Shown one piece after another: positions 29,550 to 38,142 of a stretch of DNA of 64,000 nt. The notes below the pieces were generated by a model, which worked only from the letters and a program-made list of their open reading frames with translations, searched no databases and had not been told where the DNA came from. Source of the stretch: Spirochaetales bacterium (GTDB taxonomy: Bacteria > Spirochaetota > Spirochaetia > Treponematales > UBA12059); the NCBI GenBank assembly GCA_016926955.1, contig JAFGNN010000007.1:49676-113675 (forward strand). The letters are read 5' to 3'. The position numbers were made by a program, and so were the translations under genes. Numbering within the stretch: the stretch's first letter is position 1; every line of letters starts with the position of its first letter.

Positions 29550-30872
29550 CTAGGGAGCGCTGCGTTCGAAACGAACGGGAGCGCCGGGATCCGCGACCAG
29601 GAGCGAACCGTCCAGCGCGTCCGGAGCGATGGCGGCGAATTCCGCCCAGCCTTCCCCGGTTCGATACGCGAGTCGAAGCTTCGCCCCGTTCGTGAAACTC
29701 AGGGTCAGCCCGCCTTCCCAGCCGCCCGGCGCCGCCGGATCCACGAAGACGTCAAGCTCCGCGGTGCCGGCATCGCCGGAGTACTCGGCGATCCAGTCTC
29801 CGACCACGCGCTCGTAAGCGCCCCAGGTGAAGCGCCCGCCGGGCTGCAGGGTCAGCACGCCGGCGTACTCGCTGGTAAATCTCGCGCCGTCCGCCAGGAA
29901 CTCGCCGTATGCGAGCAGGCGCCGGCTCTCCTCCGCCCTTGCCAACGCCAGGACGTCGCCCTCGAAATCGATGAAGGTTTCCTCGGCCCTGCCGTCGCCG
30001 TCGGGTATCGACACCACGATCCTCCGTTCGCCCTCGAAACGGACGCGGAGCGGCGTTCCCTCGAACAGGATCTCGTTGGCGCTCGTGGCAATGCCCGCAT
30101 AGAGCGCGCTGTAGGAGCGGTTCGGCGTCTCCAGGCGGGCGCGCGAGGCAGCCGGATCTACGAAGAACCCGTAGCGGGGCTGGAAGCGCTCGAGGTCGAC
30201 GCGATTTTCCTCGGCCATCTCGCCGAAATAGGCCGGACGCCAGGCGACCGAGAAGAGCCGCGAGACCTTCTTCTCGTCGATGCCGGCCGAGCCGACGCTT
30301 ACGTCCGGACGTTCCTCGAGCTTCTCGTCGAAAACGCGAAGCTGGTTGGAGAAGACGTATCCTCGGGTGCCGTCGGCGGCCAAGGCCGACCACCATTCGC
30401 CCTCGAGCTCCCTGCCGCCGGTCATCACCGGTTCGCCGTCCACGACGCTCAGCAACTTGATCACCTCGCCGAGCTGAAGACGATAGACCTGCGTGGCGCT
30501 GGCCCGGTTGTGGGGTTCCTTGCGGATCAGGAGCCCGTCGCGGAGGCAGACCGCGTAGAGGCTCGCGTTTCCGGCGAAGGCAGCCGCGGATTCCTCGGCG
30601 TCCTTGCGATTGCCGTGGATCTCCACCTTCCAGAACGGAGCCTCGGCCTTTTCCTTGGTGCCCGGCACGCCGATCACGTAGAGCTTCTGGATGTTGGACC
30701 TGATGTACACGGGCACCACGGATCCCGAGGGGATCGAGGGTTCGTCCACGGACCAGAGCACGAGTCCCCAGCCATGGAGCCGGGAACAGGAGGTGGCCGC
30801 CAGGGCCAAAAGTACGACAAGGGCGCCGAGCGCCGCTCCGGAAGCCTTCGCGCGTACGCGAGGAGCTGGCAT
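29550..30872 (-). CDS. SH3-domain lipoprotein of unknown function
   Basis: Predicted surface or periplasmic lipoprotein, 440 aa. The signal runs from MPAPRVRAKASGAALGAL to lipobox AATSC. Residues 105-180 look like a bacterial SH3 (SH3b) domain: LRDGLLIRKEPHNRA, LGEVIKLLSV, GTRGYVFSNQLRVF. The remaining beta-rich C-terminal part (GRFTWGAYERVVGDW, FIDFEGDVLAL) is not recognised. ATG 30872 gives a proper signal peptide; longer starts add residues without one. It is upstream of the ABC-F gene and divergent from transketolase. Confidence 0.82.
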   Translation of the reverse strand: MPAPRVRAKASGAALGALVVLLALAATSCSRLHGWGLVLWSVDEPSIPSGSVVPVYIRSNIQKLYVIGVPGTKEKAEAPFWKVEIHGNRKDAEESAAAFAGNASLYAVCLRDGLLIRKEPHNRASATQVYRLQLGEVIKLLSVVDGEPVMTGGRELEGEWWSALAADGTRGYVFSNQLRVFDEKLEERPDVSVGSAGIDEKKVSRLFSVAWRPAYFGEMAEENRVDLERFQPRYGFFVDPAASRARLETPNRSYSALYAGIATSANEILFEGTPLRVRFEGERRIVVSIPDGDGRAEETFIDFEGDVLALARAEESRRLLAYGEFLADGARFTSEYAGVLTLQPGGRFTWGAYERVVGDWIAEYSGDAGTAELDVFVDPAAPGGWEGGLTLSFTNGAKLRLAYRTGEGWAEFAAIAPDALDGSLLVADPGAPVRFERSAP

Positions 30873-30985
30873 ATTAGAAGACTCTAGCATGATTGCCTTC
30901 ATCCTACACGTTTACCGGGCTCGCGGCAACGTCCCCGCGGGCGGCGCGGACGGGCAAGCCTCCCCGCGCCGCGGTCTCGGGCGTG

Positions 30986-31014
30986 TTGCGCAAGCGGGGC
31001 GCGCCGAATAGTAT
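30986..31014 (+). promoter_or_regulatory. promoter of transketolase gene
   Basis: TTGCGC (30986-30991), 17-nt spacer, TAGTAT (31009-31014). The leader is about 55 nt and carries TGGAG before the ATG at 31076. Confidence 0.5.
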
Positions 31015-31075
31015 GGAAGCACGCGGACGCCAGGCGCTTGCGGCGGCCGCGACCATGACGCGCAATGGAGTTCCC

Positions 31076-33043
31076 ATGAATACCGCAGCCCTCGACAAGG
31101 TCGCCTCGAGCGTCCGGCTCCTGGCCATGGACGCCATCCAGGCCGCCAATTCCGGCCATCCCGGCATGCCGCTCGGATGCGCCGAGCTCGGCGCCCTGCT
31201 CTACGGCGAGCTCCTGCGCCACGACCCTGCCGATCCCGCATGGCTCGACCGCGACCGCTTCGTGCTCTCCGCCGGACACGGTTCGACCTTCCTCTACTCG
31301 CTCCTGCACCTGTCCGGCTACCCGCTCGCCCTCGACGACCTGAAGCGCTTCCGCCAGGTCGGATCGCCGTGCGCGGGGCATCCCGAATACGGCATGATCC
31401 CCGGCATCGAGACCACGACGGGACCGCTCGGCCAGGGCTTCGCGACCGCCGTCGGCATGGCGCTAGCCGAGTCCATGCTGGCCGCCCGCTTCAACACGCC
31501 GACCCGGAAGATCATTGACCACATGACCTACGTCATCGCGGGCGACGGCTGCCTCATGGAGGGCGTGAGCGCCGAAGCCTCGAGCCTCGCGGGACACCTG
31601 GGGCTCGGCAAGCTCGTCGCGTTCTGGGACGCGAACGCGATTTCCATCGACGGCTCGACGGACCTGACCTTCACCGAGGACGTGTGCGCCCGCTACGAAG
31701 CCTACGGGTGGCGCGTGCTCAAAGGTTCCATGTACGACTACGAGGGCATCGCCCGCATGGTCGCCGAAGCCAGGGCTAAAGGGGACAGGCCCACGCTCAT
31801 CGCCCTGGAGTCGATCATCGGCAAGGGCGCGCCGACCATGGCCGGTTCGAACAAGGTGCATGGATCGCCTCTCGGGGACGAGGAGATCGCGAAGGCGAAG
31901 ACCGCCATGGGAGTCGACCCCTCGCTCAAGTTCCATGTATTTCCCGAAGCGCGCGCCTACTTCGCCGAACGCGCCAAGGCCTTCTCGGCCGCCCGCGCCG
32001 ACTGGTCGAGGGAATTCGACGCCTGGCGCGCCGAGAATCCCGCCCTGGCGGCCGAGCTCGACGCCTATGTTTCGGGCAAGGCATCGATGAACTTCGCCGC
32101 GCCGGTCTTCGCCGTGGGCGACAAGGTAGCCACGCGGAACGCTTCCGGAAAGGCGCTCGCCTCCGTCGCCGCCGCCTGGCCCAACCTGGTCGGCGGCTCG
32201 GCCGACCTGACCGGCCCGAACGTCACACAGATCCCGGGCGGCGTCTACTCGAGGTCGAACCGATCCGGCCGCATGATCCACTACGGCGTGCGCGAACACG
32301 CAATGGCCGCGGTCTCGAACGGCATTTCCCTGCACGGAGGCCTCCGGGCCTTCTGCGCCACCTTCCTGGTCTTCTCGGACTACCTCAAGCCCGCCCTGCG
32401 CCTTTCCGCCCTGATGCGGCAGCCGGTCGTCTACGTCCTCACCCACGATTCGATCTACATCGGAGAAGACGGCCCGACCCACCAGCCCGTCGAGCATCTG
32501 GCCGCCCTGCGCGCCGTTCCGAACGTGCGGGTGCTCAGGCCGGCAGACGCCGAGGAGACCGTGCTGTCCTGGGAACTGGCCATGGAGAGGACCGAAGGCC
32601 CGACCGTGCTGGCCCTGACCCGGCAGAACCTCAAGGTCCTGGAAAAGGCCGATCCGGTCTGGCGGGACACCGCCCGCTGCGGCGCCTACGTGGTCCGCGG
32701 GACCGAGGGCGAACCGGAGCTCGTCATCGTGGCGACCGGTTCGGAGGTCCAGCTGGCGCTCGAAGCCGTCGACAAGGTCGGAGCGAAGAAAATACGCGTG
32801 GTTTCGATGCTCTCGCGCGAACTCTTCCTGGCGCAGCCCGAGCCGATCAGGCAGGCCATCGTGCCGGAAGGCATCCGCGTTGTCACCGTAGAAGCCGGCG
32901 CGTCGCAGGGCTGGGAGCGCATCGCTACGAGCCATGCCGACATATTCGCCATCGACCGCTTCGGTGAATCGGGACCCGGCGACGACGTGGCGCGCCACCT
33001 CGGCTTCACCGCCGACGCGCTCGCCGCCCTGATCAGGACCTGA
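31076..33043 (+). CDS. tkt: transketolase
   Basis: TPP-dependent two-carbon transfer in the pentose phosphate pathway, 655 aa, full length. Seen: AIQAANSGHPGMPLGCAEL, FVLSAGHGSTFLYSLLHL, TTGPLGQGFATAVGMALAE, the TPP/Mg motif AGDGCLMEGVSAEASS with DANAISIDG, VHGSPLGDEE, and the pyrimidine domain GVREHAMAAVSNGI and LTHDSIYIGEDGPTHQPVE. The ATG has TGGAG at 5-nt spacing. A strong terminator follows. Confidence 0.97.
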   Translation: MNTAALDKVASSVRLLAMDAIQAANSGHPGMPLGCAELGALLYGELLRHDPADPAWLDRDRFVLSAGHGSTFLYSLLHLSGYPLALDDLKRFRQVGSPCAGHPEYGMIPGIETTTGPLGQGFATAVGMALAESMLAARFNTPTRKIIDHMTYVIAGDGCLMEGVSAEASSLAGHLGLGKLVAFWDANAISIDGSTDLTFTEDVCARYEAYGWRVLKGSMYDYEGIARMVAEARAKGDRPTLIALESIIGKGAPTMAGSNKVHGSPLGDEEIAKAKTAMGVDPSLKFHVFPEARAYFAERAKAFSAARADWSREFDAWRAENPALAAELDAYVSGKASMNFAAPVFAVGDKVATRNASGKALASVAAAWPNLVGGSADLTGPNVTQIPGGVYSRSNRSGRMIHYGVREHAMAAVSNGISLHGGLRAFCATFLVFSDYLKPALRLSALMRQPVVYVLTHDSIYIGEDGPTHQPVEHLAALRAVPNVRVLRPADAEETVLSWELAMERTEGPTVLALTRQNLKVLEKADPVWRDTARCGAYVVRGTEGEPELVIVATGSEVQLALEAVDKVGAKKIRVVSMLSRELFLAQPEPIRQAIVPEGIRVVTVEAGASQGWERIATSHADIFAIDRFGESGPGDDVARHLGFTADALAALIRT

Positions 33044-33061
33044 GCTACAGCCACTAAACGG

Positions 33062-33092
33062 AAAAGCCCTTCCCGCGCGGGAAGGGCTTTTT
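33062..33092. terminator. strong bidirectional rho-independent terminator
   Basis: AAAGCCCTTCCCGC pairs perfectly with GCGGGAAGGGCTTT, with T-runs on both strands. It serves transketolase and the convergent small membrane protein gene. Confidence 0.92.
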
Positions 33093-33132
33093 CATTCGGA
33101 GCCACTCGGGCGTCCGGCGGGTTTGCCCGGAA

Positions 33133-33414
33133 TCACCACCAGCCGAAAGCGGTACCCACGCGGGTAAGGAACCAGACGAACACTATCGAGACGATGACGC
33201 CGTAGGCATTGAACCAGACGGCGAGCGCTTCGCCGTTGCGATGCGAATTGTAGCCGAAAAAGAAGCCCATGCCGATGCATACCAGGAAGCCGATCAGCGC
33301 ATAGATGCCGTAGGCGGTGTTGTCGCTTCCGAGGGCGTCGAGGCTGAAGATGAAGGTGAAGGCGAAGAGCACGACAAAAATGAAGAAAATCAGCAGGCCG
33401 TTCTTGGTTTCCAT
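33133..33414 (-). CDS. small membrane protein of unknown function
   Basis: 93 aa, with hydrophobic segments LLIFFIFVVLFAFTFIFSL, IYALIGFLVCIGMGFFFGY and a C-terminal VIVSIVFVWFLTRV, so probably three membrane helices. AAGGAG precedes the ATG and a good promoter lies upstream, so the gene is real. No family is recognised. Base composition is somewhat less GC-rich than its neighbours. It is flanked by the shared terminator. Confidence 0.8.
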   Translation of the reverse strand: METKNGLLIFFIFVVLFAFTFIFSLDALGSDNTAYGIYALIGFLVCIGMGFFFGYNSHRNGEALAVWFNAYGVIVSIVFVWFLTRVGTAFGWW

Positions 33415-33455
33415 TCGACGTCTCCTTATTGCTCCAAATCGGGCCGATCGTGTGG

Positions 33456-33484
33456 AGTATAAGACGTTTCCGGTGGGTTGTCCA
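33456..33484 (-). promoter_or_regulatory. promoter of the small membrane protein gene
   Basis: Minus strand TGGACA (33484-33479), 17-nt spacer, TATACT (33461-33456), about 40 nt before the ATG at 33414. Confidence 0.65.
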
Positions 33485-33525
33485 TCGAGGCCCGGAAAAT
33501 GCGCGCGCCGCGCCCGAGCCGTCCG

Positions 33526-33951
33526 CTAAAGGGCGGAGTCCGGTTCGGCGGTCAAGCTCACCAGGCTCGGCATGGCCGCTTCCTTCCGGCCGCGTTCAAT
33601 GAAGGCGCCGAGAGCCAGGCCGGCCACGAGCCCCCCGAGGCCCAGCAGCGCGTGCAAGCCCTCGCCCGAATCGCTCAGGAAATAGGTGCCGGCGGCGTAC
33701 GCGATCGCGAAGAGGACGAGCGGCAGCCCGAGCATGGTCAGGACGCCGCGGGCCTGGTTCGCCGCACTCACCTCAACGGCCACCGATTCGCCGGGTGAAG
33801 GAACCCGCGCGCTCCGGGCCAGCGCGGTGACAACGGTACCCGCGGCGCCGCAGGCGCCGTTTGCGGCGCAGGACGCGCAGCCAGCCTGCCGTTCGATCCG
33901 GACCTGCACCACGCGGCCATCAACATTGACGACTGTACCCCGTTCAATCAC
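33526..33951 (-). CDS. RseC/MucC-family (SoxR-reducing) membrane protein
   Basis: 141 aa. The N-terminal cytoplasmic segment has RGTVVNVDGRVVQVRIER and the cysteine cluster CASCAANGACG. Two membrane helices follow (LTMLGLPLVLFAIAYAAG, LLGLGGLVAGLALGAFIE), the RseC/RsxC-associated layout. The family is linked to sigma-E control and to SoxR reduction with the Rnf complex; neither partner is in this window. The GTG start has GGAGG at 6-nt spacing and overlaps the end of the YmdB-like gene by 8 bp, so they are coupled. Confidence 0.88.
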   Translation of the reverse strand: MIERGTVVNVDGRVVQVRIERQAGCASCAANGACGAAGTVVTALARSARVPSPGESVAVEVSAANQARGVLTMLGLPLVLFAIAYAAGTYFLSDSGEGLHALLGLGGLVAGLALGAFIERGRKEAAMPSLVSLTAEPDSAL

Positions 33952-34762
33952 GCAACACCTCCGCGCAGGGCAGACGCAAGGTCTCGATGGACCGCGCCCG
34001 CCCGGAATCCTCGATTTCAACGACGCAGGCCTGGAGCTCGAGGCTCCCTCCCGCGTCCTTCGCCCATGCAGGCACGCCGCTCAGGTATTCCCCGAGCCGG
34101 GTCTCCGGATCGAGACCGCCCACGGAATCGCGGCTTCCAGTCCGGCCCGCGTCGGTCAGGAAGGCCGTGCCCGCCGGGGTGACCGTGGCGTCGGCGGTCT
34201 GCACGCGCCCGTGCGAACCGATCAACGCGGAGACCCTGCCGTCGACGTGGGCGAGCAGGGTCCGCTTCTCGGCGGTCGTCGACGCGTGGAAGTCAACCAA
34301 CACCAGAGGACTGGCGGGAGCCGCTTCCGCGCGAAGCTGTTCCAGCACCCTGTCGAAGGTCCTCAGCGGATTGTCGAGGTGGGTGCGCGAAAAACCGGAC
34401 TGGCCTTGAAGCACCACGACGCCGAGCAGGGCGGGTCCGACCCGCACGAGTCGCCAGCCTTTTCCGGGGGCTTCCCCTTCGGGGTAATTGGCGGGCCGTA
34501 GCAACCAGGGAGAATTCGGGAAGATCTCGACGATGTCCTTCTTGATGAAGGCGCCGTCTCCGGTCGTCACCGTGCCGGCTCCGAGCTTGCGCAAGTATCC
34601 CGCGTGCTGCCTGCCGAGTCCGGAGCCGCCTGTCGCTCCGTCGCCGCAGACGACGACGTGGTCGATGCGGCGCTCGGCCACCAGAGCGGGCAACAATTTC
34701 CTGAGGGTGAATACGCCGGCCTTGCCGACCAGTTCCGCTATGTAGAGAATCCTTGTCGCCAC
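33944..34762 (-). CDS. YmdB-like metallophosphoesterase with substituted metal ligands
   Basis: 272 aa, clearly of the YmdB/TIGR00282 family (LLPALVAERRIDHVVVCGDG, VDFHASTTAEKRTLLAHVDGR in part, GTAFLTDAGRTGSRDSVGG). Several family metal ligands are changed: the usual GD-VG is AELVG, NGENAAGG is CGDGATGG, LGNH is TGDG, and GTHTHVQTAD is GSHGRVQTAD; only the FHA histidine and one late His persist. It may lack dinuclear-metal phosphodiesterase activity. GTG 34762 was chosen because TTGCCC-N18-TATTTT ends 6 nt upstream. Confidence 0.87.
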   Translation of the reverse strand: MATRILYIAELVGKAGVFTLRKLLPALVAERRIDHVVVCGDGATGGSGLGRQHAGYLRKLGAGTVTTGDGAFIKKDIVEIFPNSPWLLRPANYPEGEAPGKGWRLVRVGPALLGVVVLQGQSGFSRTHLDNPLRTFDRVLEQLRAEAAPASPLVLVDFHASTTAEKRTLLAHVDGRVSALIGSHGRVQTADATVTPAGTAFLTDAGRTGSRDSVGGLDPETRLGEYLSGVPAWAKDAGGSLELQACVVEIEDSGRARSIETLRLPCAEVLRD

Positions 34763-34768
34763 GGTCAG

Positions 34769-34798
34769 AAAATACTCCGGAGCGGGAGCGGGGGGCAA
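34769..34798 (-). promoter_or_regulatory. leaderless-type promoter of the YmdB-like gene
   Basis: Minus strand TTGCCC (34798-34793), 18-nt spacer, TATTTT (34774-34769), 6 nt to the GTG at 34762. Confidence 0.6.
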
Positions 34799-34861
34799 GC
34801 GGTCAGGGACGCCTGAACGCGGGCGACCGCAAACGCCCCGCCGTCCTCCTCCGCGTTCGGT

Positions 34862-35359
34862 TCACTGCGAGTCGTAGCGCTCGACCTCGTCGTGGACGTA
34901 CTCGAGGGCCATGCCGACCTCCCGGAACATCGCCTCGCTCTCGGCGGCGTCATGGTACCTGCGTTCGCAGACCACGCGAACGATGCCGCAGTTGATGATC
35001 ATCATGGCGCAGGAGCGGCATGGCGTCATGCGGCAGTAGAGCGTCGCTCCCTCGATGGGAGTGCCGCGCCGCGCCGCCTGGCAGATGGCGTTCTGCTCGG
35101 CGTGCACAGTCCGGACGCAATGGGTCGTGGTCGTGCCGTCCTCGTTGACCACGCGCTTGAGCTTGTGCCCCGCCTCGTCGCAGTGGGGCAGGCCCGAGGG
35201 AGCGCCGACATAGCCCGTGGCCAACACCTGGTGGTCCCGCGCGATGACGCAACCCGACCGGCCGCGGTCGCAGGTGGCGCGCTTCGCGATGGCGTTCGCC
35301 ACTTCCATAAAGTACTCGTCCCACGATGGTCGCCTGTACGCTTCGCCCGACCCGCCCAT
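34862..35359 (-). CDS. deoxycytidylate deaminase (dCMP deaminase, ComEB-like)
   Basis: Zinc deaminase making dUMP from dCMP, 165 aa. Zinc ligands: TVHAEQNAICQAAR and MTPCRSCAMMIINCGI. The substrate loop GRSGCVIARDHQVLATGYVG and PSGLPHCDEAGH is typical of the dCMP deaminase branch. ATG 35359 follows AAGGGA. A copy of the GGGACAGACCTC word lies 14 nt upstream of the start, inside the presumed leader. Convergent with the YmdB-like gene's promoter region, divergent from the immunophilin gene. Confidence 0.93.
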   Translation of the reverse strand: MGGSGEAYRRPSWDEYFMEVANAIAKRATCDRGRSGCVIARDHQVLATGYVGAPSGLPHCDEAGHKLKRVVNEDGTTTTHCVRTVHAEQNAICQAARRGTPIEGATLYCRMTPCRSCAMMIINCGIVRVVCERRYHDAAESEAMFREVGMALEYVHDEVERYDSQ

Positions 35360-35372
35360 GCGCCGTCCCTTC

Positions 35373-35384
35373 GAGGTCTGTCCC
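35373..35384 (-). repeat. dispersed 12-bp word GGGACAGACCTC
   Basis: Minus-strand copy in the 5' region of the dCMP deaminase gene. An outlier at the 5' edge of the copy distribution. Confidence 0.6.
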
Positions 35385-35503
35385 TCGGCAACCACTATCC
35401 GGCACGAGATCGGCGAGGTCAAGGCTCGCTCCGACAGCGCGCGCTTGTCCCGACGGGCTGGCTGCGCTACGATGCGCGTATACCCCCCCCCTCCGGAGGA
35501 ACC

Positions 35504-36541
35504 ATGAGCTTGCTTCCCGCCCTGCGCCGCGCCGGCGCCGGCCTCGTCCTGCCCTTGCTGCTTTCCGCTTCGCTCGCCGCCTGCGGCGCTCAGTCGCTGG
35601 ACCTCGCCGACGGGCTGTACGCCCGTGTCCGGACCGACAAGGGAGACATAGTCCTCAGGCTCGAACCGGCCAAGGCTCCGCTGGCCGTCGCGAATTTCGT
35701 CGGGCTAGCCGAGGGAACGCTCGACGCCACGAAAGGAAAGCGATTCTACGACGGACTGAGCTTTCATCGCGTCATCGCGGACTTCATGATACAGGGCGGC
35801 GACCCGAGGGGCGACGGTACCGGCGATCCGGGCTACTCCTTCCCCGACGAGTTCGATCCCACGCTCCGCCATGACGGACCCGGCGTCCTCTCGATGGCCA
35901 ACTCGGGGCCCGCCACGAACGGCTCGCAGTTCTTCATCACCCACGTGGCCACGCCGTGGCTCGACGACGCCCACACCATATTCGGCCGCGTCATCTCCGG
36001 CCAGGACGTGGTCGACTCTATCGCCCAGGGCGACCGGATGGAGAAGGTCGAGATTCTCCGCATCGGGGCGGAATTCAAGGGATACAAGGTCGACCAGAAG
36101 CTCTGGGACGAACTCGCCGCGAAGGCGTTGTTTGCCTCGAACCAGCGAGCCGGGCTGATCCGCGAATCCGTCATCGCGGGATTCAGGACCAGGATGCCCG
36201 ACCTTCTCGAAAGCCCCCGGGGCATCCTCTACAAGGTGCTCAAAGAAGGGACGGGCGAGCCCCCGCTCCGCGGCTCGCTCGTCAGGATCGAGTACAAGGG
36301 CATGCTCGCCGACGGCCGCGTCTTCGACGTGTCGAGCGCCCACGGCGGTCCCTTCGAATTCGAGGTGGGCTTCAGCTACGTGATTCCCGGCATGGACTAT
36401 TCGGTCCTCGAGATGAGGCTCGGCGAAACCCGGTGGGTGGCCATTCCGCCCGAGCTGGCTTACGGATCCCAGGGGGCGGGCGGCGTCATCCCGCCCAACG
36501 CCTGGATCACCTTCGAGTTGACGCTGGTCGGCATGGAATAG
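35504..36541 (+). CDS. dual-family peptidyl-prolyl isomerase lipoprotein (cyclophilin + FKBP)
   Basis: 345 aa. The lipoprotein signal ends in LAACG. The cyclophilin domain (about 35-195) has DGLSFHRVIADFMIQGGDP, LSMANSGPATNGSQFFIT and HTIFGRVISGQDVVD, including the catalytic Arg. The FKBP domain (about 240-345) has GSLVRIEYKGMLADGRVFD, VIPGMDYSVLEMRLGE and PPELAYGSQGAGGVIPPN. A cyclophilin-linker-FKBP fusion is a rare architecture known from spirochaetes and some Bacteroidetes; it implies folding of exported proteins at the cell envelope. GGAGGAACC precedes the ATG. Confidence 0.95.
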   Translation: MSLLPALRRAGAGLVLPLLLSASLAACGAQSLDLADGLYARVRTDKGDIVLRLEPAKAPLAVANFVGLAEGTLDATKGKRFYDGLSFHRVIADFMIQGGDPRGDGTGDPGYSFPDEFDPTLRHDGPGVLSMANSGPATNGSQFFITHVATPWLDDAHTIFGRVISGQDVVDSIAQGDRMEKVEILRIGAEFKGYKVDQKLWDELAAKALFASNQRAGLIRESVIAGFRTRMPDLLESPRGILYKVLKEGTGEPPLRGSLVRIEYKGMLADGRVFDVSSAHGGPFEFEVGFSYVIPGMDYSVLEMRLGETRWVAIPPELAYGSQGAGGVIPPNAWITFELTLVGME

Positions 36542-36560
36542 CCTCGCCCGGAACGAAAAA

Positions 36561-36597
36561 ACGGGACGGCGGGGAGCCTGGCTCCGCACCGTCCCGT
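36561..36597. terminator. bidirectional terminator hairpin
   Basis: ACGGGACGG pairs with CCGTCCCGT, with an inner GGAGC/GCTCC stem. An A-run just 5' gives a U-run for minus-strand transcripts. It lies between the immunophilin and PSP1 genes. Confidence 0.75.
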
Positions 36598-36635
36598 CCC
36601 GTCCATCCCGTTCCGGGGATCGCCGGCACCCGGCC

Positions 36636-37604
36636 TTACCGTGTCGGTTCTTCCTCGTCTTTCAGCGTCCAGCGGCCATCCAGGTGCTGGAAACGGGAGG
36701 ATTCGACCGTCAGGCTCCGACCATCCTCGCCATGAAGCCGGATGCGTCCCGCCGGCACGTTGATCTCCACGACGCGGAACTGGGTCCCGTCGTATGAGAA
36801 TCGCGCGCCCTCGGAAGGTATGCGGCGACGCTCCTCGCGGTAGAATCCGTACTCGTAGGCCAGACAGCAAAGCAAGCGTCCGCACGGTCCCGATATCTTC
36901 ATGGAATTGAGCGAAAGATTCTGGTCCTTCGCCATCTTGATGCTGACCGGATTGAGCTTGTCGCTTACGCCGTGGCAACACAGCGCGCGGCCGCAGACTC
37001 CGCAGCCTCCGGTGACACGCGCTTCGTCCCGGACCCCGATCTGCCGGAGCTCGATCCGCGTCCGGAAGACTCCGACCAGATCCTTCACGAGCTCGCGGAA
37101 ATCGACGCGCGACTCCGCCGCGAAAAAGAATATTATCTTCGGCTCGTCGAGAACGTAATGCGCCGAAACGAGTTTCATGGGCAGGCGGTGCGATTCGATC
37201 TTCTTCCGGCAAACCTCGAAAGCGTGGTCCTCTTTCGGGCGGTTCTGTTCGCGGCGCTCGCGGTCGGCGCCCGTCGCGACCCGGTCGATCTTGACCACGT
37301 CCTCGGGCGACAGCCATCCGGGGTTGCGCACGATGCCGAGCACCTTGCAGACGTCCTTGCCGTAGCGGGTCTGCAGCACCACGAGTTCGCCCGGGACCAG
37401 AGGCTCCGGCTCGTCCCGCCAGGCATAGAAGGTCTCGCGGGCATGCTCCAGCTGCACCCGGTAGAGCGGCTCGGGCAGACTCTTGCCGTTGCGGTCCTTC
37501 AGTCCGGGCCTTTCTTCCCCAAGCTCCTCGTGGGCCGCGCCGGCGTGCTCGTCCTCGAGATGCCGAAGCTCTTCCTCGGTCTGCTCGTGTTCGTAATCGG
37601 GCAT
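36636..37604 (-). CDS. PSP1 C-terminal domain protein (RicT/YaaT-like)
   Basis: 322 aa cytoplasmic protein. The PSP1 core spans roughly 45-260: YGKDVCKVLGIV, PMKLVSAHYVLDEPKIIFFF, FRELVKDLVGVFRTRIELRQ, then the cysteine-rich GGCGVCGRALCCH, SGPCGRLLCCLAYEY. Those cysteines ligate Fe-S clusters in Bacillus RicT. A charged N-terminal tail precedes it. In Bacillus the homologue works with RicA/RicF in RNase Y-dependent mRNA maturation; partners are not evident here. It sits 10 bp downstream of the YaaR-like gene, the same pairing as in Firmicutes. Confidence 0.93.
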   Translation of the reverse strand: MPDYEHEQTEEELRHLEDEHAGAAHEELGEERPGLKDRNGKSLPEPLYRVQLEHARETFYAWRDEPEPLVPGELVVLQTRYGKDVCKVLGIVRNPGWLSPEDVVKIDRVATGADRERREQNRPKEDHAFEVCRKKIESHRLPMKLVSAHYVLDEPKIIFFFAAESRVDFRELVKDLVGVFRTRIELRQIGVRDEARVTGGCGVCGRALCCHGVSDKLNPVSIKMAKDQNLSLNSMKISGPCGRLLCCLAYEYGFYREERRRIPSEGARFSYDGTQFRVVEINVPAGRIRLHGEDGRSLTVESSRFQHLDGRWTLKDEEEPTR

Positions 37605-37614
37605 CGGGTATCTC

Positions 37615-38142
37615 CTAGCTCAGCAGATCGACCAACAGGCCGGCTATTTCGTCGACTTTGCGCAGAATTTCTAGTTTGTCGCGCTGCCCGGCCATTATAT
37701 CGGCCGCGAGGCGCTCGAGCCTGGCGTCGATGATGGACAGCGCGGTGTACTTCTTTCTTTTCAGTATATTGCCGCCGCTCGTCCGTTCCTCGACGGCGTA
37801 GACCTTGTCGACCACATGCTTCACGAAGGCCCTGACGGCATCCTTGTAGGCGACTATCGCGTCGGGGCTCGGGTTCTTAGAAAGGGCCTCGCCGAGCCTG
37901 TGGACGTCGTCGAGCATGACTTCGACCGTCCGGTTGGAATCGAGCGAGGCGGGCCCCGCTCCGATTCCGGCCGCCTCGGCACGGGCGTCGGTTTCCGGTT
38001 CTTCAGCCTCGTCGACCTTGGCGAGGAGCGCTCGGAAGGAAAGCCGCTCCTTGGAACCTTTGCGCTCCCCGCGGGAACTTCTGCCCGCCAACGAGGGCAC
38101 CAGTCCGGCGAGCAGGTTGTCCGGGATCCCTACTTTTTCCAT
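37615..38142 (-). CDS. YaaR-family (DUF327) protein
   Basis: 175 aa, mostly helical. The C-terminal half (VEVMLDDVHRLGEALSKNP, AFVKHVVDKVYAVEERT, ILKRKKYTALSIIDARLERL) matches DUF327/YaaR. Function unknown. It overlaps the bactofilin gene end by 13 bp and precedes the PSP1 gene, so the three are probably translated from one message. Confidence 0.87.
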   Translation of the reverse strand: MEKVGIPDNLLAGLVPSLAGRSSRGERKGSKERLSFRALLAKVDEAEEPETDARAEAAGIGAGPASLDSNRTVEVMLDDVHRLGEALSKNPSPDAIVAYKDAVRAFVKHVVDKVYAVEERTSGGNILKRKKYTALSIIDARLERLAADIMAGQRDKLEILRKVDEIAGLLVDLLS

